Notes under the pieces: model-generated
What the model was told of the DNA's origin: nothing
The model's input: the letters and a program-made list of their open reading frames with translations, nothing else
The model's database searches: none
Translations under genes and position numbers: made by a program
Shown: positions 48,895-57,152 of the stretch, piece by piece
Layout: the number at the start of each line of letters is the position of its first letter
Numbering within the stretch: position 1 is the first letter of the stretch
From: Rhodospirillales bacterium
GTDB lineage: Bacteria; Pseudomonadota; Alphaproteobacteria; CACIAM-22H2
NCBI GenBank assembly: GCA_016794025.1
Contig: JAEUKX010000078.1
Location: 1-64,000 of the forward strand
Length of the DNA: 64,000 bases
Reading direction: 5' to 3'

Positions 48895-49773
48895 ATGTCG
48901 GCTTTCATCCAGCTCGTCGTATCGGGGTTGGCGACCGGCGCAATCTATGCGCTGGTCGCCGTGGGCTTTGCGCTGCTCTGGCAGACGTCGCAGACGATCA
49001 ATTTCGCGCAGGGCGAGTTCGTTATGGTCCCGGCGTTCTTCGTCCTTGTCGCGATCAAGTATTGGGGATTTGGCTACTGGCCGGCGATCGCCGTGGGTTT
49101 TGCCATCTCTGCACTTCTTCTCGGTGCGGCGTTCAAAGGGCTCGTTGTGGAGCCGATGCTGCGCCACGGTGTCCTGCCGCTGGTCATCTCGACCGTGGCG
49201 CTCGCGATATTGATGAAGGAGGCCGTGAAGGATTTCTACAGCTCGCAGGCCCAGCAGTTTCCGGCGATCGTCGAAGGGACGGACCTCGATTTCCTCGGTG
49301 CCGTCGTTTCCACGCAGAGCATCGCGGTGATCGTCGTCGCGATCGGCGCAGTAGCGCTGCTCAACTGGTTCCTTTCCTCGACGCTCACGGGCCGTGCGAT
49401 GCAGGCGACGGCGCAGAACCGCAACGTTGCGCGTATCCTCGGCATCGATGTCGAACGAATGATCCTCTACACGTTCCTCATCAACGGCCTGCTTACGGCG
49501 CTGGCCTCTTTCCTCATCTCGCCGATCTACCTTGCAAAGTTCACGAATGGCGAGACGCTCGGACTGGCTGCGTTCGTCGCCGCCATCGTTGGCGGCTTCA
49601 ATCAAGTGCGGGGCGCCGTGCTCGGCGGACTGATTCTCGGAATTCTCGACAACCTCGCGGCCGCCTATGTCTCCGCACAGTATCGAGCGGCTGTCCCGCT
49701 TGTGGTCCTCGTCGCAGTCATCCTGTGGCGGCCGCAAGGAATCCTGGGGCGGGTCGAGGAGCGGTCCGTCTGA
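48895..49773 (+). CDS. ABC transporter permease, LivH type
   Basis: 292-residue inner-membrane permease with eight or so helices. ATGAIYALVAVGFALLWQTSQTINFAQGEFVMVPAF is the standard LivH opening, and the cytoplasmic coupling segment GRAMQATAQNRNVARILGIDVERM contacts the ATPases. The ATG lies 31 bp after the binding-protein gene; its stop overlaps the LivM start. Confidence 0.92.
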   Translation: MSAFIQLVVSGLATGAIYALVAVGFALLWQTSQTINFAQGEFVMVPAFFVLVAIKYWGFGYWPAIAVGFAISALLLGAAFKGLVVEPMLRHGVLPLVISTVALAILMKEAVKDFYSSQAQQFPAIVEGTDLDFLGAVVSTQSIAVIVVAIGAVALLNWFLSSTLTGRAMQATAQNRNVARILGIDVERMILYTFLINGLLTALASFLISPIYLAKFTNGETLGLAAFVAAIVGGFNQVRGAVLGGLILGILDNLAAAYVSAQYRAAVPLVVLVAVILWRPQGILGRVEERSV

Positions 49774-50738
49774 TGGCAAGTGCCGGGCTCGTGCGCGGCA
49801 CTCTTGCCGCCGTCACCGTTGTTGTTCTGGCCGCAGGGCCGGAGTTCCTGCGTCCGTCGCAGCTCTATCTTGTCAGTCTTTGGGCGGTGACCGCGATCGC
49901 CGCGATGGGGCTCAATCTCACCCTTGGCTACGCCGGGCAGATTTCGATGGCGCAGGGTGCCTTCGTCGGCATCGGCGCATATACCGTTGCACTCCTCATG
50001 CAGGCCGGGCTGGGCTTCTTTCCCGCCTTCCTGGCTGCCGGAGTGCTTTGCTTTGCCGTCGGCTGGCTTCTCGGCTATCCGGCGCTGCGCGTGCAGCATC
50101 ACTATCTCGCGTTCGTCACGCTTGCGTTCACGACGCTCGTCTATCTCCTGCTGCGAAACGAACAGTGGCTGACGAATGGTGTCTACGGGATTTCGGGGAT
50201 CCAGCGGCCGACGGCCTTGGGGTTCGCGTTCGGAACCGCCGCGCGGTTCTACTATTTCTGTCTCGGGATCATGGCGCTGTTCCTGGGCGCGATGTGGTGG
50301 ATGATCCGCTCGCCGTGGGGCAGGGCGTTCATGGTCCTGCGCGAGAACCCGGTTCGGGCCCTTTCGCTGGGGGTCGACACGCGGCGCTATACGCTGCTGG
50401 CATTCGCGATCGGATCGGCTGTCGGGGGCTTTGCCGGCGGCCTATTCGCGCCGCTCGTCCAGTTCCTCGAGCCGAATTCCTTCTCGCTCGGCTATTCACT
50501 GAGCCTGCTTCTCATGGTCATTGTCGGCGGTGCAGGCTATCTCTTCGGACCGCTTGTCGGTGCCGCGGTCGCGATCCTGCTGCCCGACTTCCTCCGCTTT
50601 ACGGAAGGCTACTACCTGCTGCTCTATGCGGCTGCGGTCATGGTGTTGATGGCGTTCTGCCCGCAGGGCCTCATCGGTCTTTCCGAACGCTGGCAGGCGA
50701 ACCGCCGCGCGCGCCTCGCCGCAGGGGGGGAGCGCTGA
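49773..50738 (+). CDS. ABC transporter permease, LivM type
   Basis: 321-residue permease partner of LivH. LWAVTAIAAMGLNLTLGYAGQISMAQGAFVGIGAYTVALL and GRAFMVLRENPVRALSLGVDTRRYTLLAFAIGSAVGGFAGGL are the conserved LivM segments. It starts in a TGATG overlap with livH and ends in one with livG, so the four genes are strictly coupled. Confidence 0.92.
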   Translation: MASAGLVRGTLAAVTVVVLAAGPEFLRPSQLYLVSLWAVTAIAAMGLNLTLGYAGQISMAQGAFVGIGAYTVALLMQAGLGFFPAFLAAGVLCFAVGWLLGYPALRVQHHYLAFVTLAFTTLVYLLLRNEQWLTNGVYGISGIQRPTALGFAFGTAARFYYFCLGIMALFLGAMWWMIRSPWGRAFMVLRENPVRALSLGVDTRRYTLLAFAIGSAVGGFAGGLFAPLVQFLEPNSFSLGYSLSLLLMVIVGGAGYLFGPLVGAAVAILLPDFLRFTEGYYLLLYAAAVMVLMAFCPQGLIGLSERWQANRRARLAAGGER

Positions 50739-51481
50739 TGGCCTCCGTCCTCGAGATCGCCGATCTGCACAAGTCGTTCGGGGGAATCGCGGCCGTGAAC
50801 GGCGTGTCGTTCACGGTCGAGGAAGGGGAGATTGTCGGGATCATCGGGCCGAACGGTTCAGGCAAGTCGACGCTGTTCAACTGCGTCCTCGGCCAGCTCC
50901 AGCCGACGTCGGGCGAGGTCCGGATCGACGGCCGTGTGACGACTGGCATGCGGCCGTGCGACCTGAATGCACTGGGTGTCAGCCGCACCTTCCAGCTCCT
51001 GCAGGTATTTCCGGAGCTGACGGTGCGCGACAACCTGATCGCGGCCGGGCAGGAGCATTGCGGCACGATGTTTTCGCGGCTGTTCGGACCGCGGGATGCC
51101 GGACTTGGCCCCGTCGCGGACCGGATGATCGAGTTCTTCCGCCTCTCGCATGTCGCGGGCGAACGCGCCGGCCGCCTGAGCTATGGGCAGCAGAAGCTTC
51201 TCGATGCCGCGATGGCTTTCATGGGGGGCCCTCGACTGGTTCTGCTCGACGAGCCGGCCGGCGGGGTCAATCTAACGATGCTGGGTGATCTGCGCGAACG
51301 CCTGCGAGCGATCAATCGCGAGCGCCGCTCGACCTTCGTCGTGATCGAGCACAACATGGATTTTGTCATGTCGTTGTGCACACGCGTGCTCGTGCTGGCC
51401 GAAGGACGGATCATCGCCCAGGGATCGCCGGACGCCGTGCGCAACGACCCGAAAGTGATCGAGGCCTATCTTGGCCCCTGA
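50738..51481 (+). CDS. ABC transporter ATP-binding protein, LivG type
   Basis: 247-residue ATPase. Walker A GPNGSGKST, signature LSYGQQKLLDAAMAF, Walker B RLVLLDEPAGGVN and VIEHNMDFVMSLCTRVLVL (switch His) are intact, with the LivG-specific SRTFQLLQVFPELTVRDNL Q-loop. It pairs with the LivF-type ATPase next to it. Start in a TGATG overlap with the LivM gene. Confidence 0.92.
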   Translation: MASVLEIADLHKSFGGIAAVNGVSFTVEEGEIVGIIGPNGSGKSTLFNCVLGQLQPTSGEVRIDGRVTTGMRPCDLNALGVSRTFQLLQVFPELTVRDNLIAAGQEHCGTMFSRLFGPRDAGLGPVADRMIEFFRLSHVAGERAGRLSYGQQKLLDAAMAFMGGPRLVLLDEPAGGVNLTMLGDLRERLRAINRERRSTFVVIEHNMDFVMSLCTRVLVLAEGRIIAQGSPDAVRNDPKVIEAYLGP

Positions 51482-52232
51482 TCGTTCAGCAATTGTCCTG
51501 ACGCTCGAAGGGGTCGTCGCCGGTTACGGCCCGATGACGATCCTGCATGGCACGACGTTCGCCGTCGAACGGGCGAAGATCACCACTGTCATAGGGCCGA
51601 ACGGCGCCGGAAAATCGACGGTTTTCAAGGCCGTGTTCGGCCTCATCAAGGTCCGCACCGGCCGTATCGCTTTCGGCGGCGAGGACGTGACGAACCTGGC
51701 CCCGCGGCAGCTCCTCGCCAAGGGCATAAGCTACGTTCCGCAGGGGCGGAACATCTTCCCGGAGCTGACAGTGCTCCACAATCTCGAGCTTGGCGGAATA
51801 GCGGCCCCGCCCGAGATCGACCTGCCGGCGCGCATCGAGGCGGCGCTCGATCGGTTTCCGATCCTTCGCAGCAAGGCGAAGGCGCAGGCATCGACGCTCT
51901 CGGGCGGACAGCAGAAGATGCTCGAGATCGCGCGCAGCATGCTTCTCGATCCCAGGCTGCTGCTTATCGACGAGCCCTCGATCGGCCTCTCCCCCATGAT
52001 GGTGCGCGAGACGTTCGACATCCTGAAGGACTTGCGCGATCGCGGAACGACGATACTTCTGATCGAGCAGAACGCGCGAAGTGCATTGCAGATGTCGGAT
52101 CGCGGCCTCGTGCTCGAGCAGGGGCAGACCAGGCTTGCGGACACGGCCAAGGCCTTGCTCAATGACCCGCGGGTGGGCGAACTTTTCCTGGGCGGTGGCA
52201 GCCGCCCGGAGCACGGGGCGGAAGAGAAATGA
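51471..52232 (+). CDS. ABC transporter ATP-binding protein, LivF type
   Basis: 253-residue ATPase completing the Liv-type importer. Walker A GPNGAGKST, Q-loop region SYVPQGRNIFPELTVLHNLELGG, signature TLSGGQQKMLEIARSM and Walker B LLLIDEPSIGLSP are all present. It starts with a TTG 11 bp inside livG. The C-terminus extends slightly beyond the usual end (RPEHGAEEK) and overlaps the next start by 4 bp. Confidence 0.92.
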   Translation: MAPDRSAIVLTLEGVVAGYGPMTILHGTTFAVERAKITTVIGPNGAGKSTVFKAVFGLIKVRTGRIAFGGEDVTNLAPRQLLAKGISYVPQGRNIFPELTVLHNLELGGIAAPPEIDLPARIEAALDRFPILRSKAKAQASTLSGGQQKMLEIARSMLLDPRLLLIDEPSIGLSPMMVRETFDILKDLRDRGTTILLIEQNARSALQMSDRGLVLEQGQTRLADTAKALLNDPRVGELFLGGGSRPEHGAEEK

Positions 52233-52660
52233 GAAGCGAAGCGACACTTGACCATCTCGATGCAAAGGCGGCAATCGACGCGATCTGCGCGGAACTGGAC
52301 CGGCGCGGAAAGGCGGCGGTCGCCGCTGTCGTCGACGCGCATGGAGAGACACTGGCCGTCATCCGCTATTCGGGTACGATGCTGAGTTCCATCGCTGTGG
52401 CGACGAACAAGGCGTATACGGCGGCACGGCTGCGGCGTCCCAGTGTCATGGTTGGCAAGCGGATCCGCGACCCGGAGCATGGCTTCGACATTGCCTATTA
52501 CGGCGACGCCCGATATGTCGGCTGGGGCGGCGGCATTCCCGTCGAGATCGATGGACAATTTGTCGGCGCGGTCGGCGTCAGTGGGTTGCCGGAAGCAGAG
52601 GACATCGAGCTTGCCGAGATCGGCGTGCGTGCGATCGGTGCGCGCGCAAAGGCCAGCTGA
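52229..52660 (+). CDS. GlcG/HbpS family protein
   Basis: 143-residue cytoplasmic protein of the GlcG/HbpS (heme-degrading-like) fold: ALDRRGKAAVAAVVDAHGETLAVIRYSGTMLSSIAVATNKAYTAARLRRPS, then WGGGIPVEIDGQFVGAVGVSGLPEAEDIELAEIG. The biochemical role is uncertain; members occur in catabolic operons as auxiliary or small-molecule-binding proteins. Coupled to livF by a 4-bp overlap and upstream of the shikimate dehydrogenase gene. A second, exported member is encoded at 57153. Confidence 0.85.
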   Translation: MRSEATLDHLDAKAAIDAICAELDRRGKAAVAAVVDAHGETLAVIRYSGTMLSSIAVATNKAYTAARLRRPSVMVGKRIRDPEHGFDIAYYGDARYVGWGGGIPVEIDGQFVGAVGVSGLPEAEDIELAEIGVRAIGARAKAS

Positions 52661-52690
52661 CGGAATAGGTTTCAAGGAAGGAAGACTGAT

Positions 52691-53533
52691 ATGGCGCATC
52701 CGGACCGTTTCCTGATGGCTGGGGTGATGGGCTGGCCCGTGATGCATTCGCGCTCGCCCAAGCTCCATAACTACTGGCTCCAGAAGCACGGGCTGGCCGG
52801 CGTCTATGTGCCGCTTGCGGTGCGCATCGAAGGCCTGCAGGCGGCGCTCCGGGCGCTCCCGGCCCTTGGCTTCTCCGGATGCAACCTGACGATTCCTCAC
52901 AAGGTCGAGGCGTTGAAGATCATCGACAGGATCGATCCGCTCGCCCGGCGCATTGGTGCCGCCAATTGCATCGTCGTCGAACAGGATGGCTCGCTGACCG
53001 GCTACAACAATGACGGCTGGGGCTACGTCGAGAATGTCTTGGACCGGGCGCCGAACTGGAAGGCGGATGCCGGTCCCATCGTGGTCGTGGGCGCTGGCGG
53101 CGGCGCGCGCGCGATCGTGGTCAGCCTGCTGGATCGTGGCGCTCGCGAAATCCGCCTCGTGAACCGGACCGCTGCGCGGGCGGAAGAACTCGCGAAGCAT
53201 GCCGGGGGCCCCGTGAGCGTCGTGCCATGGGATGACCGCGCGAAGGCGCTGGATGGTGCCGCCATGCTGATCAACACGACAAGCCAGGGCATGGTCGGGC
53301 AGCCGGCGCTGGACCTGCCGCTCGACCGCCTGACGCCCAAGGCGCTCGTCTCCGACATCGTCTACACGCCGCTGGAAACACCGCTGCTGGCGGCTGCGCG
53401 CCTGCGCGGCAATCCGACGGTCGATGGTCTCGGCATGCTTCTCCATCAGGCGCGACCGGCTTTCAGGGCCTGGTTCGGCGTCCTGCCGGACGTCACGCCC
53501 GATCTCCGCGCGATGATCGAAGCTACGCTCTAG
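52691..53533 (+). CDS. aroE: Shikimate dehydrogenase family protein (catabolic context)
   Basis: 280-residue NAD(P)-dependent dehydrogenase. MGWPVMHSRSPKLHNYWLQKHGL binds substrate, LTIPHK carries the catalytic Lys, NCIVVEQDGSLTGYNNDGWG contains the catalytic Asp, and VVGAGGGARAIV is the dinucleotide loop; VNRTAARAEEL follows beta-2 with N-R-T, the NADP-type pattern. Biosynthetic AroE runs toward shikimate, but its position in an uptake operon opposite quiC suggests catabolic oxidation of shikimate to 3-dehydroshikimate. GGAAGGAAG precedes the ATG. Confidence 0.9.
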   Translation: MAHPDRFLMAGVMGWPVMHSRSPKLHNYWLQKHGLAGVYVPLAVRIEGLQAALRALPALGFSGCNLTIPHKVEALKIIDRIDPLARRIGAANCIVVEQDGSLTGYNNDGWGYVENVLDRAPNWKADAGPIVVVGAGGGARAIVVSLLDRGAREIRLVNRTAARAEELAKHAGGPVSVVPWDDRAKALDGAAMLINTTSQGMVGQPALDLPLDRLTPKALVSDIVYTPLETPLLAAARLRGNPTVDGLGMLLHQARPAFRAWFGVLPDVTPDLRAMIEATL

Positions 53534-53627
53534 CCGCGCGTTTCGCAGAAGTATTTGCGGATTGCAAACGGGGCGGTGGCGGTGCCCCCGAATTCGCGAA
53601 GGTCTGCCTTGCGGCAGCAAATTCTTA

Positions 53628-53684
53628 ATACTCGAGCGTTATCCGATGTGCCCCGCGGCCATTGGCCAAACCACAATCGAGTAT
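53628..53684. repeat. 8-bp inverted repeat upstream of the PAS gene
   Basis: ATACTCGA (53628-53635) and TCGAGTAT (53677-53684) form a perfect inverted repeat with 41 bp between arms, ending 7 bp before the PAS gene start. Just upstream a small hairpin (CTGCC-TTGC-GGCAG) occurs but has no T-tract. The role is unknown; possibly an operator. Confidence 0.3.
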
Positions 53685-53691
53685 CGAGTAG

Positions 53692-54291
53692 ATGAACGAC
53701 CAATCAGATTTGCGCAGACTTCGTCGCGATGCATGGGTTGACGATGCGCTCGCAGGCGTACCGGACCGGATAGGGGCTGCATTCGCGGAAGAGGGCGGCG
53801 CGATGCCCACGATGATCTGGGGCCCGCGGCCCGAGGATGCGCGCACGCGCCAGATCGCATTTCTTGCGCGCATGTTCTCGGGCGGCGAACGCGGATGCCT
53901 TGTCGACCCGGTTCTGCTCCGTCCGGCACTGGGCTACATCAATCTTCTCGAGCCCGTCGATGGCGGCCAAAATTTCCGCTTCCGACTCTACGGCTCCTGC
54001 CTTGCCGAAGTGACCGACGAGGATCTTACCGGCCGCCTCCTGACGGATCTGCGCGCAAGTGCACACGTCATCGATTTTGCGGTTGCCTGCTATCGGGCGA
54101 CAGCGATCCGCGACGTTCCCTTGATGACGGTCAGACATCCTGCTGGCGCCAAACACGTCATTTACTGGGAACGCATCGTGGTGCCCTATCGCTGCATGCG
54201 GTCGGGGGAGGCGCGACTGCTCGTCGGCAATGTGCCAGTCGAGGTGGCAGGCAGCAGGACCTCCCAGTTCGTCACGCTGCCCGGCACCTGA
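53692..54291 (+). CDS. PAS-fold single-domain protein
   Basis: 199 residues, soluble. The central region (about 70-185: LGYINLLEPVDGGQNFRFRLYGSCLAEVTDEDLTGRLLTDL ... YWERIVVPYRCMRSGEARLLVGNVPVEV) matches the PAS_5/DUF1488-like sensor proteins common in alphaproteobacteria, which lack an output domain. A conserved F-x-R-F-R-x-Y-G motif is visible. It lies between the shikimate unit and the sox locus; its partner and signal are unknown. It converges with the DsrE-like gene, 6 bp away. Confidence 0.7.
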   Translation: MNDQSDLRRLRRDAWVDDALAGVPDRIGAAFAEEGGAMPTMIWGPRPEDARTRQIAFLARMFSGGERGCLVDPVLLRPALGYINLLEPVDGGQNFRFRLYGSCLAEVTDEDLTGRLLTDLRASAHVIDFAVACYRATAIRDVPLMTVRHPAGAKHVIYWERIVVPYRCMRSGEARLLVGNVPVEVAGSRTSQFVTLPGT

Positions 54292-54297
54292 CCGCCG

Positions 54298-54810
54298 TCA
54301 GCCGCACTTCAGGTAGGCGTAGCCCTTTCCCTGAAGAGCGGCCACGGTCGCCACGCCCGACGGGACAATCTTGATGTACGGCGCATCCTTCGCGAGCGCG
54401 ATGTCGATCTTGTTGCGCTCGAACGTCAGCCGGCAAAGCAGGACGTCGACACCGAGCTGGCCGAGTGCCGCGGTCCGCTTGTCGAAGTCGGGGTCGATCT
54501 TGGAGCCGGCCCACGTCGTGCCTTCGAGCGTCTTCAGGTGGTACTTGATGCCCGCCGCGTGCGCGACAATGACGATCTTCAGCGCGAACGGGTCGGAATC
54601 ATAGACCGACAGGTGATTGTTGATGTTCCGGAGCATCGCGTCGTAGCGGACATCGTCGCCGTAGTCGCAATGATAGAGGCAGGCTGTGTCGGCCTCCTTT
54701 TTCAGGTCCGAAAGCTTCAGCGTCGGCGGGGCTGCCGAGGCCGCACCGGCGGCAAGCACTGTTCCGCCGGCGATGGCACCAAAGGCGCCGCGCCTAGTCA
54801 GGTTGGGCAT
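54298..54810 (-). CDS. Exported DsrE-family protein
   Basis: 170 residues with a twin-arginine signal (MPNLTRRGAFGAIAGGTVLAAGAASAAPP). The mature part has the DsrE/DsrF-like fold pattern (KIVIVAHAAGIKYHL...FDKRTAALGQLGVDVLLCRLTFERNKIDI...YIKIVPSGVATVAALQGKGYAYLKCG), with Cys in VLLCRLT and a C-terminal Cys that could carry persulfide. Such proteins accompany sox genes, presumably handling periplasmic sulfane sulfur (inference). AGGAGGA lies before the ATG. It follows the YeeE-type transporter gene by 31 bp. Confidence 0.82.
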   Translation of the reverse strand: MPNLTRRGAFGAIAGGTVLAAGAASAAPPTLKLSDLKKEADTACLYHCDYGDDVRYDAMLRNINNHLSVYDSDPFALKIVIVAHAAGIKYHLKTLEGTTWAGSKIDPDFDKRTAALGQLGVDVLLCRLTFERNKIDIALAKDAPYIKIVPSGVATVAALQGKGYAYLKCG

Positions 54811-54841
54811 GGGGAGTCCTCCTCGAAGAGTTGGTTCTTTT

Positions 54842-55933
54842 TCAATTCGCACGACCGGCGGCGAGACCGCCGGCACTTCCAGCGCGCCGTGCCGGCTGGT
54901 CCACGAACCAGTCCGTGAGCACCGCGCCGATCCACATCGACCACAAGACGATCCAGGCCGTAAACGCGAAGATGGATGCGCCGGAAACGCCGGCGCCCAC
55001 GGCGCAGCCGCCGGCGAGCGTTCCGCCGAACCCCATGAGACATCCGCCGGCGATGTAGCGGCGCATGGCGGCCCCGCCTTCGAAGCCCTCGAGCCGCATT
55101 TCCCGTCCGACCAGCCCGCCGAGTGCGGCACCCGCGACAACCCCCGGCAGAAGGCCGAGGTCGAACGTGAGCGCTCCCTCCGGACGCGCGACGACAAACA
55201 TGAGCATGTCGGCCGACGGGCCGGTGAAACTGAGCGAATGCACGCTTACGGGATCGAAGGAGATCGCGGCATGGCCGAACGTGAACCACCAGGCGGTCGC
55301 AACGCACAGGCCGACGCCAGCGGCGCCGGCCGCGGTCGCCGGTCGCACACGGTTGCGCACGGCAAGCCCGATCCCGAGGATGAGCCAGAGAGATCCGAAT
55401 GCCATTGCGCCAGCGTGCCCAGCCCCCGTGAAGGCAAGCATGTCGCGCGCTTCGGGCGAGATCGTCCAGATGTCACCAAGTGCGGCGCGCAATGGTTCGA
55501 GGATGCCGGTCCGCGAGCTCTGGGCGACGACGGCAAAGACGAGGCCGGAGAGGAGGGCGCGAAGGTTGCCGGTCGCGGACAGGACCAGCATCCGGCTGGC
55601 GCATGCGCGCGTCAGGACCATGCCGGACCCGAAAAGCAGCCCGCCGATGATCGCACCGGATAGGCTGCCGCGGTTGTTGAGCTGGCGTACCGCACCCGTG
55701 TCGAACAGGCCGATCTGGAGAAGGGCTTGCGTTGCGATCAGTGCGGTGGAGAAAGTCAACAGCCAGACGGCAAGCCTTTCGCCAAGCGTGCCATGAGCAA
55801 CCTCAAGTGTCGCCGCGCGCAGGCAGAAAGCCGAGCGCTGGGCGAGGAAGCCGAATGCCACGCCGATCGCCAGGCCACCCAATGGGCCGAGCCATTGCTC
55901 GCCGAAAAGGTCCGCAATGGATTCGAAACTCAT
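54842..55933 (-). CDS. YeeE/YedE (TsuA/SoxT-like) thiosulfate-type transporter
   Basis: 363-residue membrane protein with about ten helices. The conserved cysteine motifs of thiosulfate transporters are present: QRSAFCLRAA, TRACASRML and GGCAVGAGVSGAS. The family moves thiosulfate or related sulfur species across the inner membrane through cysteine relay sites. Next to sox genes such proteins are often called SoxT. It is transcribed away from the soxS/soxV pair and with the DsrE-like gene. Confidence 0.88.
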   Translation of the reverse strand: MSFESIADLFGEQWLGPLGGLAIGVAFGFLAQRSAFCLRAATLEVAHGTLGERLAVWLLTFSTALIATQALLQIGLFDTGAVRQLNNRGSLSGAIIGGLLFGSGMVLTRACASRMLVLSATGNLRALLSGLVFAVVAQSSRTGILEPLRAALGDIWTISPEARDMLAFTGAGHAGAMAFGSLWLILGIGLAVRNRVRPATAAGAAGVGLCVATAWWFTFGHAAISFDPVSVHSLSFTGPSADMLMFVVARPEGALTFDLGLLPGVVAGAALGGLVGREMRLEGFEGGAAMRRYIAGGCLMGFGGTLAGGCAVGAGVSGASIFAFTAWIVLWSMWIGAVLTDWFVDQPARRAGSAGGLAAGRAN

Positions 55934-56032
55934 GGCCGGCCTGCCTTTCGGTCGACAGCGGGCGTAACCATTTTTGCCGTTGTCTCGAAAATTAGGATGC
56001 TTGAATATGAGGCGCGAGGAAAGGACTGTCGC

Positions 56033-56419
56033 ATGCTCACCCGCCGAATTCTTCTTGGATCGCTTGCCGCCCTGCCATTTATGCGTCCGGCGCTTGCGGC
56101 GCCGGCCCGTCCGTTTGTGATCGGCGAGTTCAAGGCGGCGCAGGCTGCGGACAAGGCGATTCTCGTCGATATTACCGCATCGTGGTGCCCGGTCTGCCGC
56201 AGGCAGAAGCCGATCCTCAGCCGGCTGCTGGCCGAGCCGCGGTTCAGGGATATGGCGGCTTTCGAGGTGGATTTCGATGCCCAGAAAGACATCGTCGGCA
56301 TGATGAACACCCGCATGCAGAGCACGCTGATCGTGTTCCGCGGCGACGACGAGATGGGCCGGACGGTCGGCGACACGAACCCGACGTCGATCGAAGCGCT
56401 GCTGGCGATGGCGCTCTAA
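56033..56419 (+). CDS. soxS: Periplasmic thioredoxin-like protein (SoxS type)
   Basis: 128 residues: an export signal with an RR pair (MLTRRILLGSLAALPFMRPALAAP) and a thioredoxin fold with CPVC in ITASWCPVCRRQKPILSRLL. SoxS of sox clusters reduces SoxY to keep its sulfur-carrying cysteine active, drawing electrons from the SoxV membrane protein, encoded 9 bp downstream here. The C-x-x-C and pairing with a CcdA-type gene support this; the exact sox letter is inferred. Confidence 0.8.
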   Translation: MLTRRILLGSLAALPFMRPALAAPARPFVIGEFKAAQAADKAILVDITASWCPVCRRQKPILSRLLAEPRFRDMAAFEVDFDAQKDIVGMMNTRMQSTLIVFRGDDEMGRTVGDTNPTSIEALLAMAL

Positions 56420-56428
56420 GCGGCCGGT

Positions 56429-57148
56429 ATGGCCACGACACTTCTATTCGCGACGCTGGCGGGCCTGCTGTCGCTGCTGTCGCCCTGCGTGCTGCCGATC
56501 CTTCCCCTCGTGCTTGCCGGGGCGCTGGGTGAGTCGCGTTTCGGGCCATTGTCGCTCGCTGCCGGCATGGCGCTTTCCTTCGCGGTTGCGGGAACTGTGC
56601 TGGCAGGGGCCGGTTTTGCCGCGGGGATCGATCCCGCCGCGATCCGAAGCGTCGCGGCGATCGCAATGATCGTCTTCGGCGTGGTTCTTGTCGTTCCGAG
56701 GCTGCAGGAGATGGTCAGCGCAGGGCTCGGGCGGATTGGCGAGGGCGGGGGTAGCCTCGTCGCCGGACGGCGCTTTGCCGGCGCTGGCGGGCAGTTCGCA
56801 CTCGGCGCGGCCCTTGGCCTCGTCTGGAGCCCGTGCGTCGGACCGACGCTGGGTGCTGCAAGCGTTATGGCGTCGCGCGGCGAAAATCTGCTGCAGGTCG
56901 TCGTCACAATGGTCGCGTTCGGCGTTGGCGCTGCGGCACCTCTCGTCGCGCTGGGGGCGTTGCCGCGCGAGCGCATCGTGGCGCTTCGCGCGCGGCTGGG
57001 CGTGGCGGGGCGCACCGGCCGCCAGATTCTCGGCGCGCTGATGCTCGCCGCCGGTCTGTTCGTCGCCACCGGCATCGACAAGCGGGTGGAAACCCTGCTT
57101 GTCGACGCGATGCCCGAGTGGCTTGTCGATCTGACGACGCGGTACTGA
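56429..57148 (+). CDS. soxV: CcdA/DsbD-type thiol electron transporter (SoxV type)
   Basis: 239-residue membrane protein with six to seven helices. It carries the paired cysteines of CcdA in SPCVLPILPLVLAGALGES and SPCVGPTLGAASVMA. It moves reducing equivalents from cytoplasmic thioredoxin to the periplasmic SoxS-like protein. It is co-transcribed with the upstream thioredoxin gene and converges with the exported GlcG-like gene. Confidence 0.88.
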   Translation: MATTLLFATLAGLLSLLSPCVLPILPLVLAGALGESRFGPLSLAAGMALSFAVAGTVLAGAGFAAGIDPAAIRSVAAIAMIVFGVVLVVPRLQEMVSAGLGRIGEGGGSLVAGRRFAGAGGQFALGAALGLVWSPCVGPTLGAASVMASRGENLLQVVVTMVAFGVGAAAPLVALGALPRERIVALRARLGVAGRTGRQILGALMLAAGLFVATGIDKRVETLLVDAMPEWLVDLTTRY

Positions 57149-57152
57149 TCCG

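Noticed and set aside
51731-53620. 629-codon minus-strand open frame across livF, glcG and aroE
   Set aside because: It spans three well-supported plus-strand genes with tight spacing; no domain is recognisable.
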